Shown piece by piece: positions 48,808 through 57,400 of a stretch of DNA of 64,000 nucleotides. The position numbers were made by a program, and so were the translations under genes. The notes below the pieces were generated by a model. The model ran no database searches. It was not told the origin of the DNA and saw only the letters and a list, made by a program, of their open reading frames with translations. Source of the stretch: Pseudomonas sp. 31-12 (lineage in GTDB: Bacteria > Pseudomonadota > Gammaproteobacteria > Pseudomonadales > Pseudomonadaceae). Position 1 is the first letter of the stretch. Each line of letters opens with the position of its first letter. The stretch spans positions 620,001 to 684,000 of the forward strand of contig NZ_CP029482.1 in NCBI RefSeq assembly GCF_003151075.1. The letters run 5' to 3'.

Positions 48808-49535
48808 CAACACAGGCCTCCGTTGACGGCCAGAACCTGCCGGGTGATGTACGACGCTTCCGCCGACATCAGGAAATTCACCGCGCTGGCCACCTCTTCC
48901 GGGGTGCCCATGCGCTGTGCGGGAATCATTTTCATCAGTTCTTCCACCGGCACGTTTTCGTCGAGCATGGCTGTGTCGATCAGGCCGGGTGCGACACAGT
49001 TGACGGTGATTTTGCGCTTGCCCAGTTCGATCGCCAACGCTTTCGCCGCGCCGATCAAACCGGCCTTTGAGGCGCTGTAGTTGACCTGGCCACGATTGCC
49101 GATCAACCCGGAAACCGAGGTGATGCAGACAATCCGTCCGGCAGCACGACGACGAATCATCGGCATCATCACCGGGTGCAGCACGTTGTAGAAACCGTCG
49201 AGGTTGGTGCGCATCACCACATCCCAATCATCCTCGCTCAGCGCCGGAAAAGCACCGTCGCGCGTCAGGCCGGCGTTTAGCACCACGCCGTAATAGGCGC
49301 CATGAGTTTCTACGTCGGCGTCGAGAATGGCTTTGCAGCTGGCGCGGTCGGAGACGTCGAATTGCAGGACGCGGGCATTGCGGCCCAAGGCTTCGATTTC
49401 AGCCTGCACTGCGATGGCCTCGGCCAGGCCGCTGCGGCAATGCAACACGATGTCGTGCCCGGCCTGGGCCAGACGCAATGCGATAGCGCGGCCGATGCCA
49501 CGGCTGGAACCGGTGACCAGTACGGACTCAGTCAT
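48807..49535 (-). CDS. apeQ: ApeQ-like 3-oxoacyl-ACP reductase
   Basis: A 242-residue short-chain dehydrogenase of FabG type that reduces the beta-keto group in each polyene extension cycle. TGSSRGIGRA is the NADPH motif, VLNAG follows, and the active site is Ser in CITSVSG with YSASK. The ATG at 49535 has AAGGAG seven bases upstream and overlaps the dehydratase stop; GTG 49538 is a weaker alternative. Confidence 0.93.
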   Translation of the reverse strand: MTESVLVTGSSRGIGRAIALRLAQAGHDIVLHCRSGLAEAIAVQAEIEALGRNARVLQFDVSDRASCKAILDADVETHGAYYGVVLNAGLTRDGAFPALSEDDWDVVMRTNLDGFYNVLHPVMMPMIRRRAAGRIVCITSVSGLIGNRGQVNYSASKAGLIGAAKALAIELGKRKITVNCVAPGLIDTAMLDENVPVEELMKMIPAQRMGTPEEVASAVNFLMSAEASYITRQVLAVNGGLC

Positions 49536-49993
49536 CACTGGGCTCCTTGGGATTCATGAAGGTATTGAGCGGCCTGAGGCGGGCGGAACACGTTCAGGCG
49601 GGCGGTGGCGTGAATGCCGGGGGCGTTGATGTGGCATTCGAACACGCCCATGCCGTTGTCGTCTTCCAGCGAGCGTATGCCGTGGATAGTCAGCTCGGTG
49701 CCCGCGGGGAAGTGCTCCACGTTGCATTCGAATTTACGGGTGCCGAGCAGGAAGCCCAGCGCCACCGCATCACCGCGCTGGCGCGCATGGCAACCGGCGT
49801 AGGCCGCGACACTCTGGGCCATCAGTTCAATGCCGACCCATGCCGGCAGGCTGCCGTCAGGACGGTTGAACAGGCCATCGGGCTTGACGGTGAGGCGGGT
49901 GTGGATCTGCTCGTCATCGAACGCCAGGATCTGATCGATGAGGATCATGTCGCCAGCGTGCGGCAGCAGTTCGGCGAGCGGCCAGTCAATCAT
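49535..49993 (-). CDS. apeP: ApeP-like 3-hydroxyacyl-ACP dehydratase
   Basis: A 152-residue hotdog-fold protein. LLPHAGDMILID at the N-terminus carries the conserved His, and WVGIELMAQSVAAYAGCHAR is the central-helix motif of this dehydratase subfamily. In Xenorhabdus, ApeP works as a complex with ApeI. The start overlaps the upstream ketosynthase stop by four bases. Confidence 0.9.
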   Translation of the reverse strand: MIDWPLAELLPHAGDMILIDQILAFDDEQIHTRLTVKPDGLFNRPDGSLPAWVGIELMAQSVAAYAGCHARQRGDAVALGFLLGTRKFECNVEHFPAGTELTIHGIRSLEDDNGMGVFECHINAPGIHATARLNVFRPPQAAQYLHESQGAQ

Positions 49994-51186
49994 GGGGCAT
50001 CTCCGATAATCAGGCTGACGTTATTGCCACCGAAAGCAAAGGAATTGCTCATCAGGTAGCGAGGTGCAATGGACGTCAGGCGATCGGCCGGGGTCACCCA
50101 TTGCAAGGCCGGCAACTCTGGGTCGGGCTGACCGTCCCAGACGTGGGGCGGCACGAGGTTTTCCCGGTTGTCCGTGCTCAGGCTCAACCAGCAGAACGCC
50201 GCTTCCAGGGCGCCGGCAGCGCCGAGCGTATGTCCGGTCATCGGCTTGGTGGAAGAGCAGGGCACGCCATGCGGGAACAGGGCCGAGACTGCCAGGCTTT
50301 CCATTGCATCGTTGTGTTGGGTCGCGGTGCCGTGCAGGTTCAGGTAGCCGATTTGTTCGGGCTGCACATTTGCGCGGCTCAGGGCTTTGCTCATCGCTTG
50401 CAGGGCGCCACGGCCGGTTGGTTCCGGCGCCGAGATGTGGTGCGCATCGGAACTGGCGCCGCTGCCGAGCAGGGCAATCGGTTGGCTGTCGCCGGCCTTT
50501 TTGCTCATCAGAAACAGCACGGCGGCTTCGCCGATATTGATGCCGTTGCGGTTAACCGAAAACGGGTTGCAGCGCTGCTCGGACACCGCTTCCAGGGCCG
50601 AAAAGCCGTTGAGAGTCAGTTTGCACAAACTGTCGACGCCGCCACACAGCACGGCATCGCACAAGCCCAGGTCCAACAGGCGCTGGGCACTCATCAACGC
50701 CCGGGCGCTGGAGGTGCAAGCGGTGGAGATCACATACGCCGGACCGCTCAATTGCAGCCAGTCGGCGAGGAAGTTGGCCGGCGCGCCGAGTTCCTGCTGC
50801 TGATAATCGTAGTCAGCGGGGAATTCATGTTCGCGGATGTAATGGGCCAGGCCACGGCTGGCCTCATCGATGCCCGAGGTGCTGGTGCCCAGAATCACGC
50901 CGATACGGTCACGGCCGTAAGTCTGGATCGCTTGATCAATCTCGTCACGAATTTGCAGCGCGGCTTCCAGCAACAGTTGGTTGTTGCGGCTGCTTTGCTC
51001 AGCCAGTTCCGGTGGAATTGGCGCCAGTTCGCCACGCACCGCCGCCACCGGCAACGACCGCTCCGGCACCCAGCCGGACTCGCTGCGCATGCCGGAGCAA
51101 TCGCCGGCAAACAGGTTGCGGGCGACTTCCCGTTTGTCGCGACCCAGGGCGCAGATCACCCCGAGGGCATTCAGGTAGGCAGTCAT
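49990..51186 (-). CDS. apeO: ApeO-like beta-ketoacyl-ACP synthase
   Basis: A 398-residue condensing enzyme with a full triad: Cys157 in STACTSSA, His285 in NLHGTATQ and His319 in MTGHTLGAAG. In the Xenorhabdus system ApeO pairs with the chain-length-factor-like ApeC; no ApeC gene is in this window, so it would have to lie beyond the right end. The start overlaps the lipoprotein gene by four bases. Confidence 0.9.
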   Translation of the reverse strand: MTAYLNALGVICALGRDKREVARNLFAGDCSGMRSESGWVPERSLPVAAVRGELAPIPPELAEQSSRNNQLLLEAALQIRDEIDQAIQTYGRDRIGVILGTSTSGIDEASRGLAHYIREHEFPADYDYQQQELGAPANFLADWLQLSGPAYVISTACTSSARALMSAQRLLDLGLCDAVLCGGVDSLCKLTLNGFSALEAVSEQRCNPFSVNRNGINIGEAAVLFLMSKKAGDSQPIALLGSGASSDAHHISAPEPTGRGALQAMSKALSRANVQPEQIGYLNLHGTATQHNDAMESLAVSALFPHGVPCSSTKPMTGHTLGAAGALEAAFCWLSLSTDNRENLVPPHVWDGQPDPELPALQWVTPADRLTSIAPRYLMSNSFAFGGNNVSLIIGDAP

Positions 51187-51665
51187 GGCATTTCACCGCT
51201 CAGAGGCGTGACCAGGTACTTCGGACCTTTAGGCAGGTTCAACTCAAATCTCAGTGGTTGCGAGTAATGTACGTCCCAACGCGCGGGCAGGGAACGTTGC
51301 GATCCATGTTGCCAGGCGTCGGGGTAGTTGCCCTGCAACTCGCCTTGCGGGGTCAGCGCGAACAGCAACGCGGCGAACAATTCCCGTGCTTCCGGATTCG
51401 GCGGCAGCAGGCCGTCGGCTTGCCACTGGCCATCGATCAGTTTCTGGCGTGCCTGCGGAATGCCCAGCAAGTCCATCATCGACCAGCGAATGCCAGGGCC
51501 TTCGCGCGCAATCACCAGCACCCAGTCCTGACGTTGATCAGCCACTAAGCGCTGAATGTGCAATTGCTGCGGCAACGGCAGGTTTTCAGTTTGCCCGGGC
51601 AGCGGCGCCTGGCTGGCGCAAGCGCTCAGCAGCAGGAGGCAACCCAGAAGCAGGTAACGAATCAT
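51183..51665 (-). CDS. DUF3261 lipoprotein of the aryl polyene cluster
   Basis: A 160-residue lipoprotein: signal peptide MIRYLLLGCLLLLSAC with lipobox LSAC (Cys16). The mature domain is DUF3261-like beta-rich (QDWVLVIAREGPGIRWSMMD, LGIPQARQKL). It probably acts at the outer membrane with the LolA-like and MMPL proteins in moving the lipid-linked pigment; inferred from cluster context. It overlaps both neighbours. Confidence 0.82.
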   Translation of the reverse strand: MIRYLLLGCLLLLSACASQAPLPGQTENLPLPQQLHIQRLVADQRQDWVLVIAREGPGIRWSMMDLLGIPQARQKLIDGQWQADGLLPPNPEARELFAALLFALTPQGELQGNYPDAWQHGSQRSLPARWDVHYSQPLRFELNLPKGPKYLVTPLSGEMP

Positions 51666-52909
51666 GAGACATCTCTTGCGCAGAGTTCCGACAACACGCG
51701 CAGCCGACGCTTGGGTTCGCTGACGAACGGATTGCGCTCGTCCCAGGCATAACCGGCGAGGATCGCACTGATCATACGGCGGATATCCGCTGAGCTGCCC
51801 GGATGGTAAATCACATCCTGGAAGGTCCCGGCGTACCAGCCTTCGACGTAGCAGCGGAAGGTGTCGACGCCACGCTTGAGCGGCGCGGCAAACTCGGTCT
51901 GCCAGTCGACGCTTTCACCTTGCAGTTGCCGATGCAAAACGCCGGCGGCCATGCTCGCCGAACGCATGGCGATGGTCACGCCGGAGGAGAACACTGGGTC
52001 GAGGAATTCTGCGGCGTTGCCCAGCAGCGCGAAGCCCGGGCCGTGCAGGGTTTTGACGTTGGCCGAGTAACCGCCGATGGTGCGCGCCGGCGTGTCCCAC
52101 ACGGCATTTTTCAGCACGCCAGCCAGGCTTGGGGTTTCAGCGATGAAGCCACGCAGGCAATCGTCCAGATTCTCCATGCGCCCTTCGAAATGTTCGGCGG
52201 CCGCGACCACGCCCACCGAGCAGCGGCCGTTGCTGAACGGAATGGTCCAGAACCAGATGTCGCGATGGATCGGGTGGGTGGTGATGAGGATTTTTTCCCG
52301 CTCGAAGGTCGGGCTGTCGATATGGTCTTCGATGTGGGTGAACACGGCCTGGCGCACCGGGAAGTTCGACGGCGCCTCAAGGTCCAGCAGGCGTGGCAGC
52401 ACGCGACCGTAGCCGCTGGCATCGAGCACAAAATCCGCTTCGACGCGGTACTGGCTGCCATCCTCGCGCAGCACATCAAGCTGTGGTTTCGGCAAGTCGA
52501 AATCGGCGCTGACGATGGCTTCGCCATAACGAACGTCGACGCCTTGCAGCGCGGCCTGATCGGCCAGCAGTTTGTCGAAATCGGCGCGTTGCACCTGGAA
52601 AGTCGTCGGTTTGCCGTTGCTGAAGGTGTCACCGAAATCAAAGGCGCTGTAGTGCTCACCCCAGGCGAACGCGGCGCCGTTTTTCATCTGGAACCCGGCG
52701 GCGTTCACGGCCTCGAGCATGCCGGCTTCTTCGACGAAATCCAGGCAGTGCGACAACAGGCTTTCACCGATGGAAAACCGTGGGAAGTGCTGGCGTTCGA
52801 TCATCAGCACGTCGTGGCCTTTGCGCTTGAGCAGCGCGGCGGCAATGGCGCCCGAAGGACCCGCGCCAATGACAACAACCTGGCGACGTTCCATTTCAAC
52901 TGTTGGCAC
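51662..52909 (-). CDS. FAD-dependent oxidoreductase (halogenase/geranylgeranyl-reductase-like)
   Basis: A 415-residue flavoprotein. VVVIGAGPSGAIAA near residue 10 is the FAD Rossmann motif; HFPRFSIGESLL and the second FAD motif GFALLGNAAEFLDPVFSSGV are typical of the tryptophan-halogenase/monooxygenase superfamily. The halogenase WxWxIP motif is represented only as WFWTIPFSNGR, so halogenation is not assured. It may hydroxylate or otherwise tailor the aryl head group. The start overlaps the antiporter-like gene. Confidence 0.82.
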   Translation of the reverse strand: MPTVEMERRQVVVIGAGPSGAIAAALLKRKGHDVLMIERQHFPRFSIGESLLSHCLDFVEEAGMLEAVNAAGFQMKNGAAFAWGEHYSAFDFGDTFSNGKPTTFQVQRADFDKLLADQAALQGVDVRYGEAIVSADFDLPKPQLDVLREDGSQYRVEADFVLDASGYGRVLPRLLDLEAPSNFPVRQAVFTHIEDHIDSPTFEREKILITTHPIHRDIWFWTIPFSNGRCSVGVVAAAEHFEGRMENLDDCLRGFIAETPSLAGVLKNAVWDTPARTIGGYSANVKTLHGPGFALLGNAAEFLDPVFSSGVTIAMRSASMAAGVLHRQLQGESVDWQTEFAAPLKRGVDTFRCYVEGWYAGTFQDVIYHPGSSADIRRMISAILAGYAWDERNPFVSEPKRRLRVLSELCARDVS

Positions 52910-54056
52910 GGGGGCTCCTTGCCGGGGCGGCGAGATTCAAAGGGGTTTGGTGCATGCCGGCGAGTGCCGGCAGCAGCGTAGCGATCAGGCCCATCACCAT
53001 CAGCGCGAAGTACAGCGCGGGGCTGATGAGCTGTTGTTGCAGCAGCAGGTTGAGAAAGACGATCTCGCTCAACCCGCGAATATTGAGCAGCAGGCTTTCG
53101 CGCCAGCGACTGGCGCCTTCAAACGAAGTACCGGCCCAGCCGAGGCCGAGCCAGTTGCCCAGGAGTTTGCTGGCAATCGGCAACAGCAGCAGCGCCGCCA
53201 GCTGCACCCAGCCGAGGCTGGCCATGGCGGCATGGACATTGATCTGCACGATGCCGAACGTGAGGATCAGCGGGATGGCGATCCAGGTTTGCAAACGGAT
53301 CATCCAGATCGCCGGCAACGGCAACCCCAGCGGCACTTTCAGTGCGGCCATGCACAGCAGATAACCGATGCCGAAAATCAGGGCATTGAGCTTGAAGTGT
53401 TCGGCGACCACCAGCAGCGCGAAGAAGCAGCCGCTGTGCAGCAACGGTTGGCGCAAACCCAGCAAACGCAGGAGCAACGGCAGGCAAGCGCCGGCCAGCG
53501 GCAACAGCAGACTGCTCAGGTGCAGGCTGCCTTGGGCAAAGCCGAACAGCGTCCAGCACGTCAGGTCGATGAGGATCGCGGTTTGCACCAGGCGACGGGT
53601 CGCAGCGGGCGGGTAGTTGATGTGGCGCAGGTACAAAAACAACACCGGAATGGCGGTGATGGCGAACACCAGGCCCACCGCCAGCGAACTGATCCACGGT
53701 TGCGGCGGCAGCAGCCACACCGAAGTGACAAGCCCGCAGGTAAACGGAATGCAAAAACTCGGCAGGGCGATTTTCAGGCTCTGGCGATCCAGCCGCAGGT
53801 CGATCACATCGCTGAGGATGTTTCCCAGCAACAAGGCAAAACCGAGGCTGTAGAGGTTTTTCAGCCACACTGGCGAGATCAGCTCGGCGCCGCTGAGTTG
53901 CCAGCCCGGCTCGATCCAGAAGTACATCAGCAGCGGCAGGCCGAAAGTCGCCAACAGCAATTGGCTGACGATCGGGATCAGACCGAAGTGCCGACCCACG
54001 CGGGTGGCGACGGCAAACATCGCCAGGGCCATCAGCCAAAACAGGGCGATCATCAT
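52896..54056 (-). CDS. CPA2-type cation/proton antiporter-like membrane protein
   Basis: A 386-residue protein with about 11-12 predicted membrane helices (MMIALFWLMALAMFAVATRV first) and an arrangement like Kef/NhaA-type exchangers (FAITAIPVLFLYL, LNIRGLSEIVFLNLLL). No nucleotide-binding domain. Its ATG overlaps the MMPL stop, so it is integral to the cluster; a role in powering or balancing export is inferred. Confidence 0.78.
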   Translation of the reverse strand: MMIALFWLMALAMFAVATRVGRHFGLIPIVSQLLLATFGLPLLMYFWIEPGWQLSGAELISPVWLKNLYSLGFALLLGNILSDVIDLRLDRQSLKIALPSFCIPFTCGLVTSVWLLPPQPWISSLAVGLVFAITAIPVLFLYLRHINYPPAATRRLVQTAILIDLTCWTLFGFAQGSLHLSSLLLPLAGACLPLLLRLLGLRQPLLHSGCFFALLVVAEHFKLNALIFGIGYLLCMAALKVPLGLPLPAIWMIRLQTWIAIPLILTFGIVQINVHAAMASLGWVQLAALLLLPIASKLLGNWLGLGWAGTSFEGASRWRESLLLNIRGLSEIVFLNLLLQQQLISPALYFALMVMGLIATLLPALAGMHQTPLNLAAPARSPRANS

Positions 54057-56392
54057 GCGGCTGGCTCCACGACGGTGGCGGCATGCACTTGGCGTCCGGC
54101 CCATGGCGCCAGGATGAAACTGAAGGCCAGGCCGAGGCTCACCGACAGACCGAAGTTGCTCACCGCCGGTGTGCTGGACACCGCCAGCAAACCGAACGAC
54201 AGCCACGTGGTCACCGCCGCCAGCAAGGTGCCCAGCAGGCTCACAGCAGCGCCGCCGACCTGTTCGCGCATGAGGATCGCGTAATCGACGCTGATCGCCG
54301 TCACCAGCAACAGGCCGAACAGGCTGAACAGGGTCAGCGGTTGACCCATCCAGCCGAGACTGGCGAGGCTGCATAGCGCAGCAAGCAAAGGCAGCGAGAC
54401 GATGCGCAACGCCCCACCGAAGCCGAACGGCAGGATCAGCACCAGCACGATCAACACGCAGGAAGCGAGTTTCAATTCTGCCGCGCTGATCTGGGTCGCG
54501 GCGAAAACGCTGTTTAATTCACCGAGGCGGTCGACCAGTTCGACGCCCGGCAAATCCAGCGCCTGAACGCGCAGCAGCGAAGGGTTGTTCAGGCCTTGCA
54601 GGCTGACCATTGCCGCCACGCCGTCATCGGTCGGCCCCAGCCACAGGGTGCGATAAGGTTCCGCCAGCGGCCCGACAAGCGATGCGTCGATGTCTTCGAC
54701 AGGCAGCGCCTGCAGCGTTGCAAGCTCCGCCTGCAGCGCTTCTGCCGGCACGCCGAGGTCGAGCAAGGGCTGCCAGAACTGCGGCAACTTGCTCAACGCG
54801 TCGCGCACTTTGCGCTGATCGCTCGGTTGGCTGACCAGTTGATTCAGCGACAGGTAGCCTTGGAGTTTTTCCAGGTTGACCAACTGATCCAGGCGCTCGC
54901 TCAGCGCGGTTTGGCGTTCGAGCAGTTCCTGCTGATTGGCCGCGCGCACCAGGAAGAACTGGCTGGTCGGTTGATAGCCGGTAATGCGCGCAATGGCCTG
55001 GGCTTCGTCAGTCAATTGCTGGGGCGCGCCGATCCACTGGCGGATATCGTTTTTGCTCTCGAGCTGCAACAAACCGCCGGCGCAGAAAGCAATCAGCAGC
55101 GCCAATAACACTGGCGTACTCACGTGCTTGAGCAGCGCTTCACGCAGGTTCAGCAAACACTCGCAGACACGCAGCGGCCAACGCGCCGGCCGCAGGTTCA
55201 CGCCCTTGAGCAGCGCAGGCAGCAGGCACACCGCTGACAGGTAAGCGCCGAGCAGGCCGGCGGCGGAGAACACGGCAATCTGGGTCAGGGCCGGGAACGG
55301 CGTCCAGGCCAGGGCCAGGTAGCCGATGCAACTGGTGATCAGGCTCAGCGTCAGGCCCGGCAGGGTCAGGCGTAACGCCGGCCAACTGTTCCAGGGTTTC
55401 AGGCTCCAGCTTTTCGACAGGTAATGCAGCGGGTAATCGACGGCCACGCCGATCAGGCTCGAACCGAGTACCAGCGTCATCACATGCATGTGGCCGAACA
55501 GCGCCACGCACGCCACCGCACCAAACAGCATGCCCACCAGCACCGGAACGAAAGCGAGCAAGACACGCCAGCGCCGGAAGGCCAGTAACAGCAGCAACAG
55601 AATGCCGACGGTGGCGCCGCCACCGACCCACGTCATCTCGCGGGTGGCTTGTCGCTGACCGTTGGCCGCATACAGCAAACCGCTGGCAGCGAGCAGTTGC
55701 ACGTCGGCCTGGGCGGCTTCTCCGCGGCTATGTTCGAGCAAGTCCGCCACTTGCAGCGGCAGGCTCATGTCGAAGGCGTTGCCCGTGGTTTTTGCCCGCA
55801 GCAATACCCAACTCTTGCCGTCGGCATCGGCCACCAGCGCTCCGCTGCCGATGTCCAGTTGCACGGCGCCGTGTTGCGGCTGGCTGTTCTGGATGCGCCC
55901 GGTCAGGCCCAGCCAGTCCTCCTGGCTCGGTACCAGGCTGAAACCGGTGAACGGGTCGAACAGCGCTTGCACGCGCTGTTGGATAAAGGCGTCGGGATGG
56001 TCGATCAGTTGCTGGCGGTCCATCGCCGAGAGCATCGCCAGTCGGCCTTGCAGCAGTTGCGTGCGCAGTGCCGGCAAGTCGGCTTGCAGGTTCCACTGGA
56101 CCTTCTCGAACAAACCGCTGGCCTGCCACCGCTCGCCCAGTTTCTGCGCCATGGCGATGGCTTGCGGGCGATCTTTATGGCCGACCAGCACCAGCATTTC
56201 GCGGTTCAGCGGTTCTTGCATGCGTTGTTCGGCGCGCAATTCCAGCGCGTCCGGCGCGGTGCCCGGCACCAGTTCCATCAGGTTGGCCGACAGTGGTGCA
56301 CCGTCACGCCATTGCCAACCGGCGAGCGCGAGCACCGCCAGCAGCAGGGTCAGAAACAACCACGGAAGCTTGCGTTCACTCGGCAAAGTCAT
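54053..56392 (-). CDS. apeM: ApeM-like MMPL/RND-family exporter
   Basis: A 779-residue membrane protein with the MMPL layout: one N-terminal helix (WLFLTLLLAVLALAGW), a periplasmic domain (~40-245), five to six helices, a second periplasmic domain (~420-620) and a final set of helices with VTAISVDYAILMREQ. Such proteins export glycolipids and pigment lipids. It overlaps the LolA-like gene by 17 bases. Confidence 0.88.
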   Translation of the reverse strand: MTLPSERKLPWLFLTLLLAVLALAGWQWRDGAPLSANLMELVPGTAPDALELRAEQRMQEPLNREMLVLVGHKDRPQAIAMAQKLGERWQASGLFEKVQWNLQADLPALRTQLLQGRLAMLSAMDRQQLIDHPDAFIQQRVQALFDPFTGFSLVPSQEDWLGLTGRIQNSQPQHGAVQLDIGSGALVADADGKSWVLLRAKTTGNAFDMSLPLQVADLLEHSRGEAAQADVQLLAASGLLYAANGQRQATREMTWVGGGATVGILLLLLLAFRRWRVLLAFVPVLVGMLFGAVACVALFGHMHVMTLVLGSSLIGVAVDYPLHYLSKSWSLKPWNSWPALRLTLPGLTLSLITSCIGYLALAWTPFPALTQIAVFSAAGLLGAYLSAVCLLPALLKGVNLRPARWPLRVCECLLNLREALLKHVSTPVLLALLIAFCAGGLLQLESKNDIRQWIGAPQQLTDEAQAIARITGYQPTSQFFLVRAANQQELLERQTALSERLDQLVNLEKLQGYLSLNQLVSQPSDQRKVRDALSKLPQFWQPLLDLGVPAEALQAELATLQALPVEDIDASLVGPLAEPYRTLWLGPTDDGVAAMVSLQGLNNPSLLRVQALDLPGVELVDRLGELNSVFAATQISAAELKLASCVLIVLVLILPFGFGGALRIVSLPLLAALCSLASLGWMGQPLTLFSLFGLLLVTAISVDYAILMREQVGGAAVSLLGTLLAAVTTWLSFGLLAVSSTPAVSNFGLSVSLGLAFSFILAPWAGRQVHAATVVEPAA

Positions 56393-56978
56393 GCTGCTCC
56401 GCGTCGCTCAACGGTTGGGTGCTGGTGCTGTCCTGCATGCGCAAAAGTGTGCTGTCGCCCTGGGTTTCCAACAGTTCGATGCTGTGCACCAATTCGCTGC
56501 CGGTGATGTTGATCTGGTTGAACACCTGCTTGAGCAGCAATGAGCGCGGGATCAGCGTCAGTTTCCAGCTCTGCGCGTCGCCGCTCAGGGACAGTTCGAA
56601 GTCCCGTTGCAATCCGCTGCTGTCACCTTGCAGCACGGCGAGGAACAAGCGGTTCTGCTCGGCGCCGGCGCTCTTGCTCGGCAGCATCTGCCAACCGTTG
56701 GCGTCACGTCGGGCAATGCCTTTGTCGGTGATGCGGTAATCCTGTTGCAGCGGCGTTTTCAGCAGCCACAGCAAACCGTGGTTTTTCGCGAGGACGAAGG
56801 TGCCCTTGCTGGTCAGCGGCTTGGGCAATGCACGCAGGTGTTTTTCCTGAATGAAATTGCCGTGGATCACGTCGGGTTTGGCCAGTTGATCGCTCAGTTG
56901 TTGCAAATCGAAGGCGTGAGCAATCGATGACAATCCGAGCAGCGCCAATGCGCCGAGGTATTTGAAAAACGGGTTCAT
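56376..56978 (-). CDS. apeL: ApeL-like LolA-type outer-membrane lipoprotein carrier
   Basis: A 200-residue periplasmic protein with a signal peptide (MNPFFKYLGALALLGLSSIA, cleavage after HA). The mature domain has the LolA signature pattern GNFIQEKHLRALPKPLTSKG and GLLWLLKTPLQQDY. It probably shields the lipid-linked polyene in the periplasm. It overlaps the thioesterase gene by four bases. Confidence 0.85.
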   Translation of the reverse strand: MNPFFKYLGALALLGLSSIAHAFDLQQLSDQLAKPDVIHGNFIQEKHLRALPKPLTSKGTFVLAKNHGLLWLLKTPLQQDYRITDKGIARRDANGWQMLPSKSAGAEQNRLFLAVLQGDSSGLQRDFELSLSGDAQSWKLTLIPRSLLLKQVFNQINITGSELVHSIELLETQGDSTLLRMQDSTSTQPLSDAEQHDFAE

Positions 56979-57400
56979 GCCAGCATCCTTTCAACGGCAT
57001 CGGTGAAGATCTTCGGCGAGGCCAGCTGCATTTCGCGGCTGCTCATGTCGACGGCCACCTGCACGGAACTGGCGCGGGTCAACCGCTCACCGGTTTGCAG
57101 ATCGCTGATCAGGTAATTGATCTTCAGACGGTTCTCCCACTCCACCAGATTGGCCCGCACATTCAGCTTCTGGCCGAACACGGCGCCACGCACATAGCGC
57201 AGTTGCAGGTCGATCACCGGCCAGGCGTAACCCGACTCAACCATGGCGGTGTAGTTGTGGCCGATCTTGTCCAGCAGCGCACAACGGGCGATTTCCAGGT
57301 ATTTGACGTAATGGCCGTGCCAGACGACGTTCATGGTGTCGACGTCAAAGAACGGCACGAGGATTTCCGTATCGGTGTGAAGCACTCCCTTGCTACGCAT
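56975..57400 (-). CDS. apeK: ApeK-like acyl-CoA/ACP thioesterase
   Basis: A 141-residue hotdog thioesterase of the 4-hydroxybenzoyl-CoA (YbgC) type: FFDVDTMNVVWHGHYVKYLE contains the catalytic Asp and the conserved GHYVKY segment. It probably edits or releases polyene chains. It overlaps the lyase gene by eight bases and the carrier gene by four. Confidence 0.88.
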   Translation of the reverse strand: MRSKGVLHTDTEILVPFFDVDTMNVVWHGHYVKYLEIARCALLDKIGHNYTAMVESGYAWPVIDLQLRYVRGAVFGQKLNVRANLVEWENRLKINYLISDLQTGERLTRASSVQVAVDMSSREMQLASPKIFTDAVERMLA

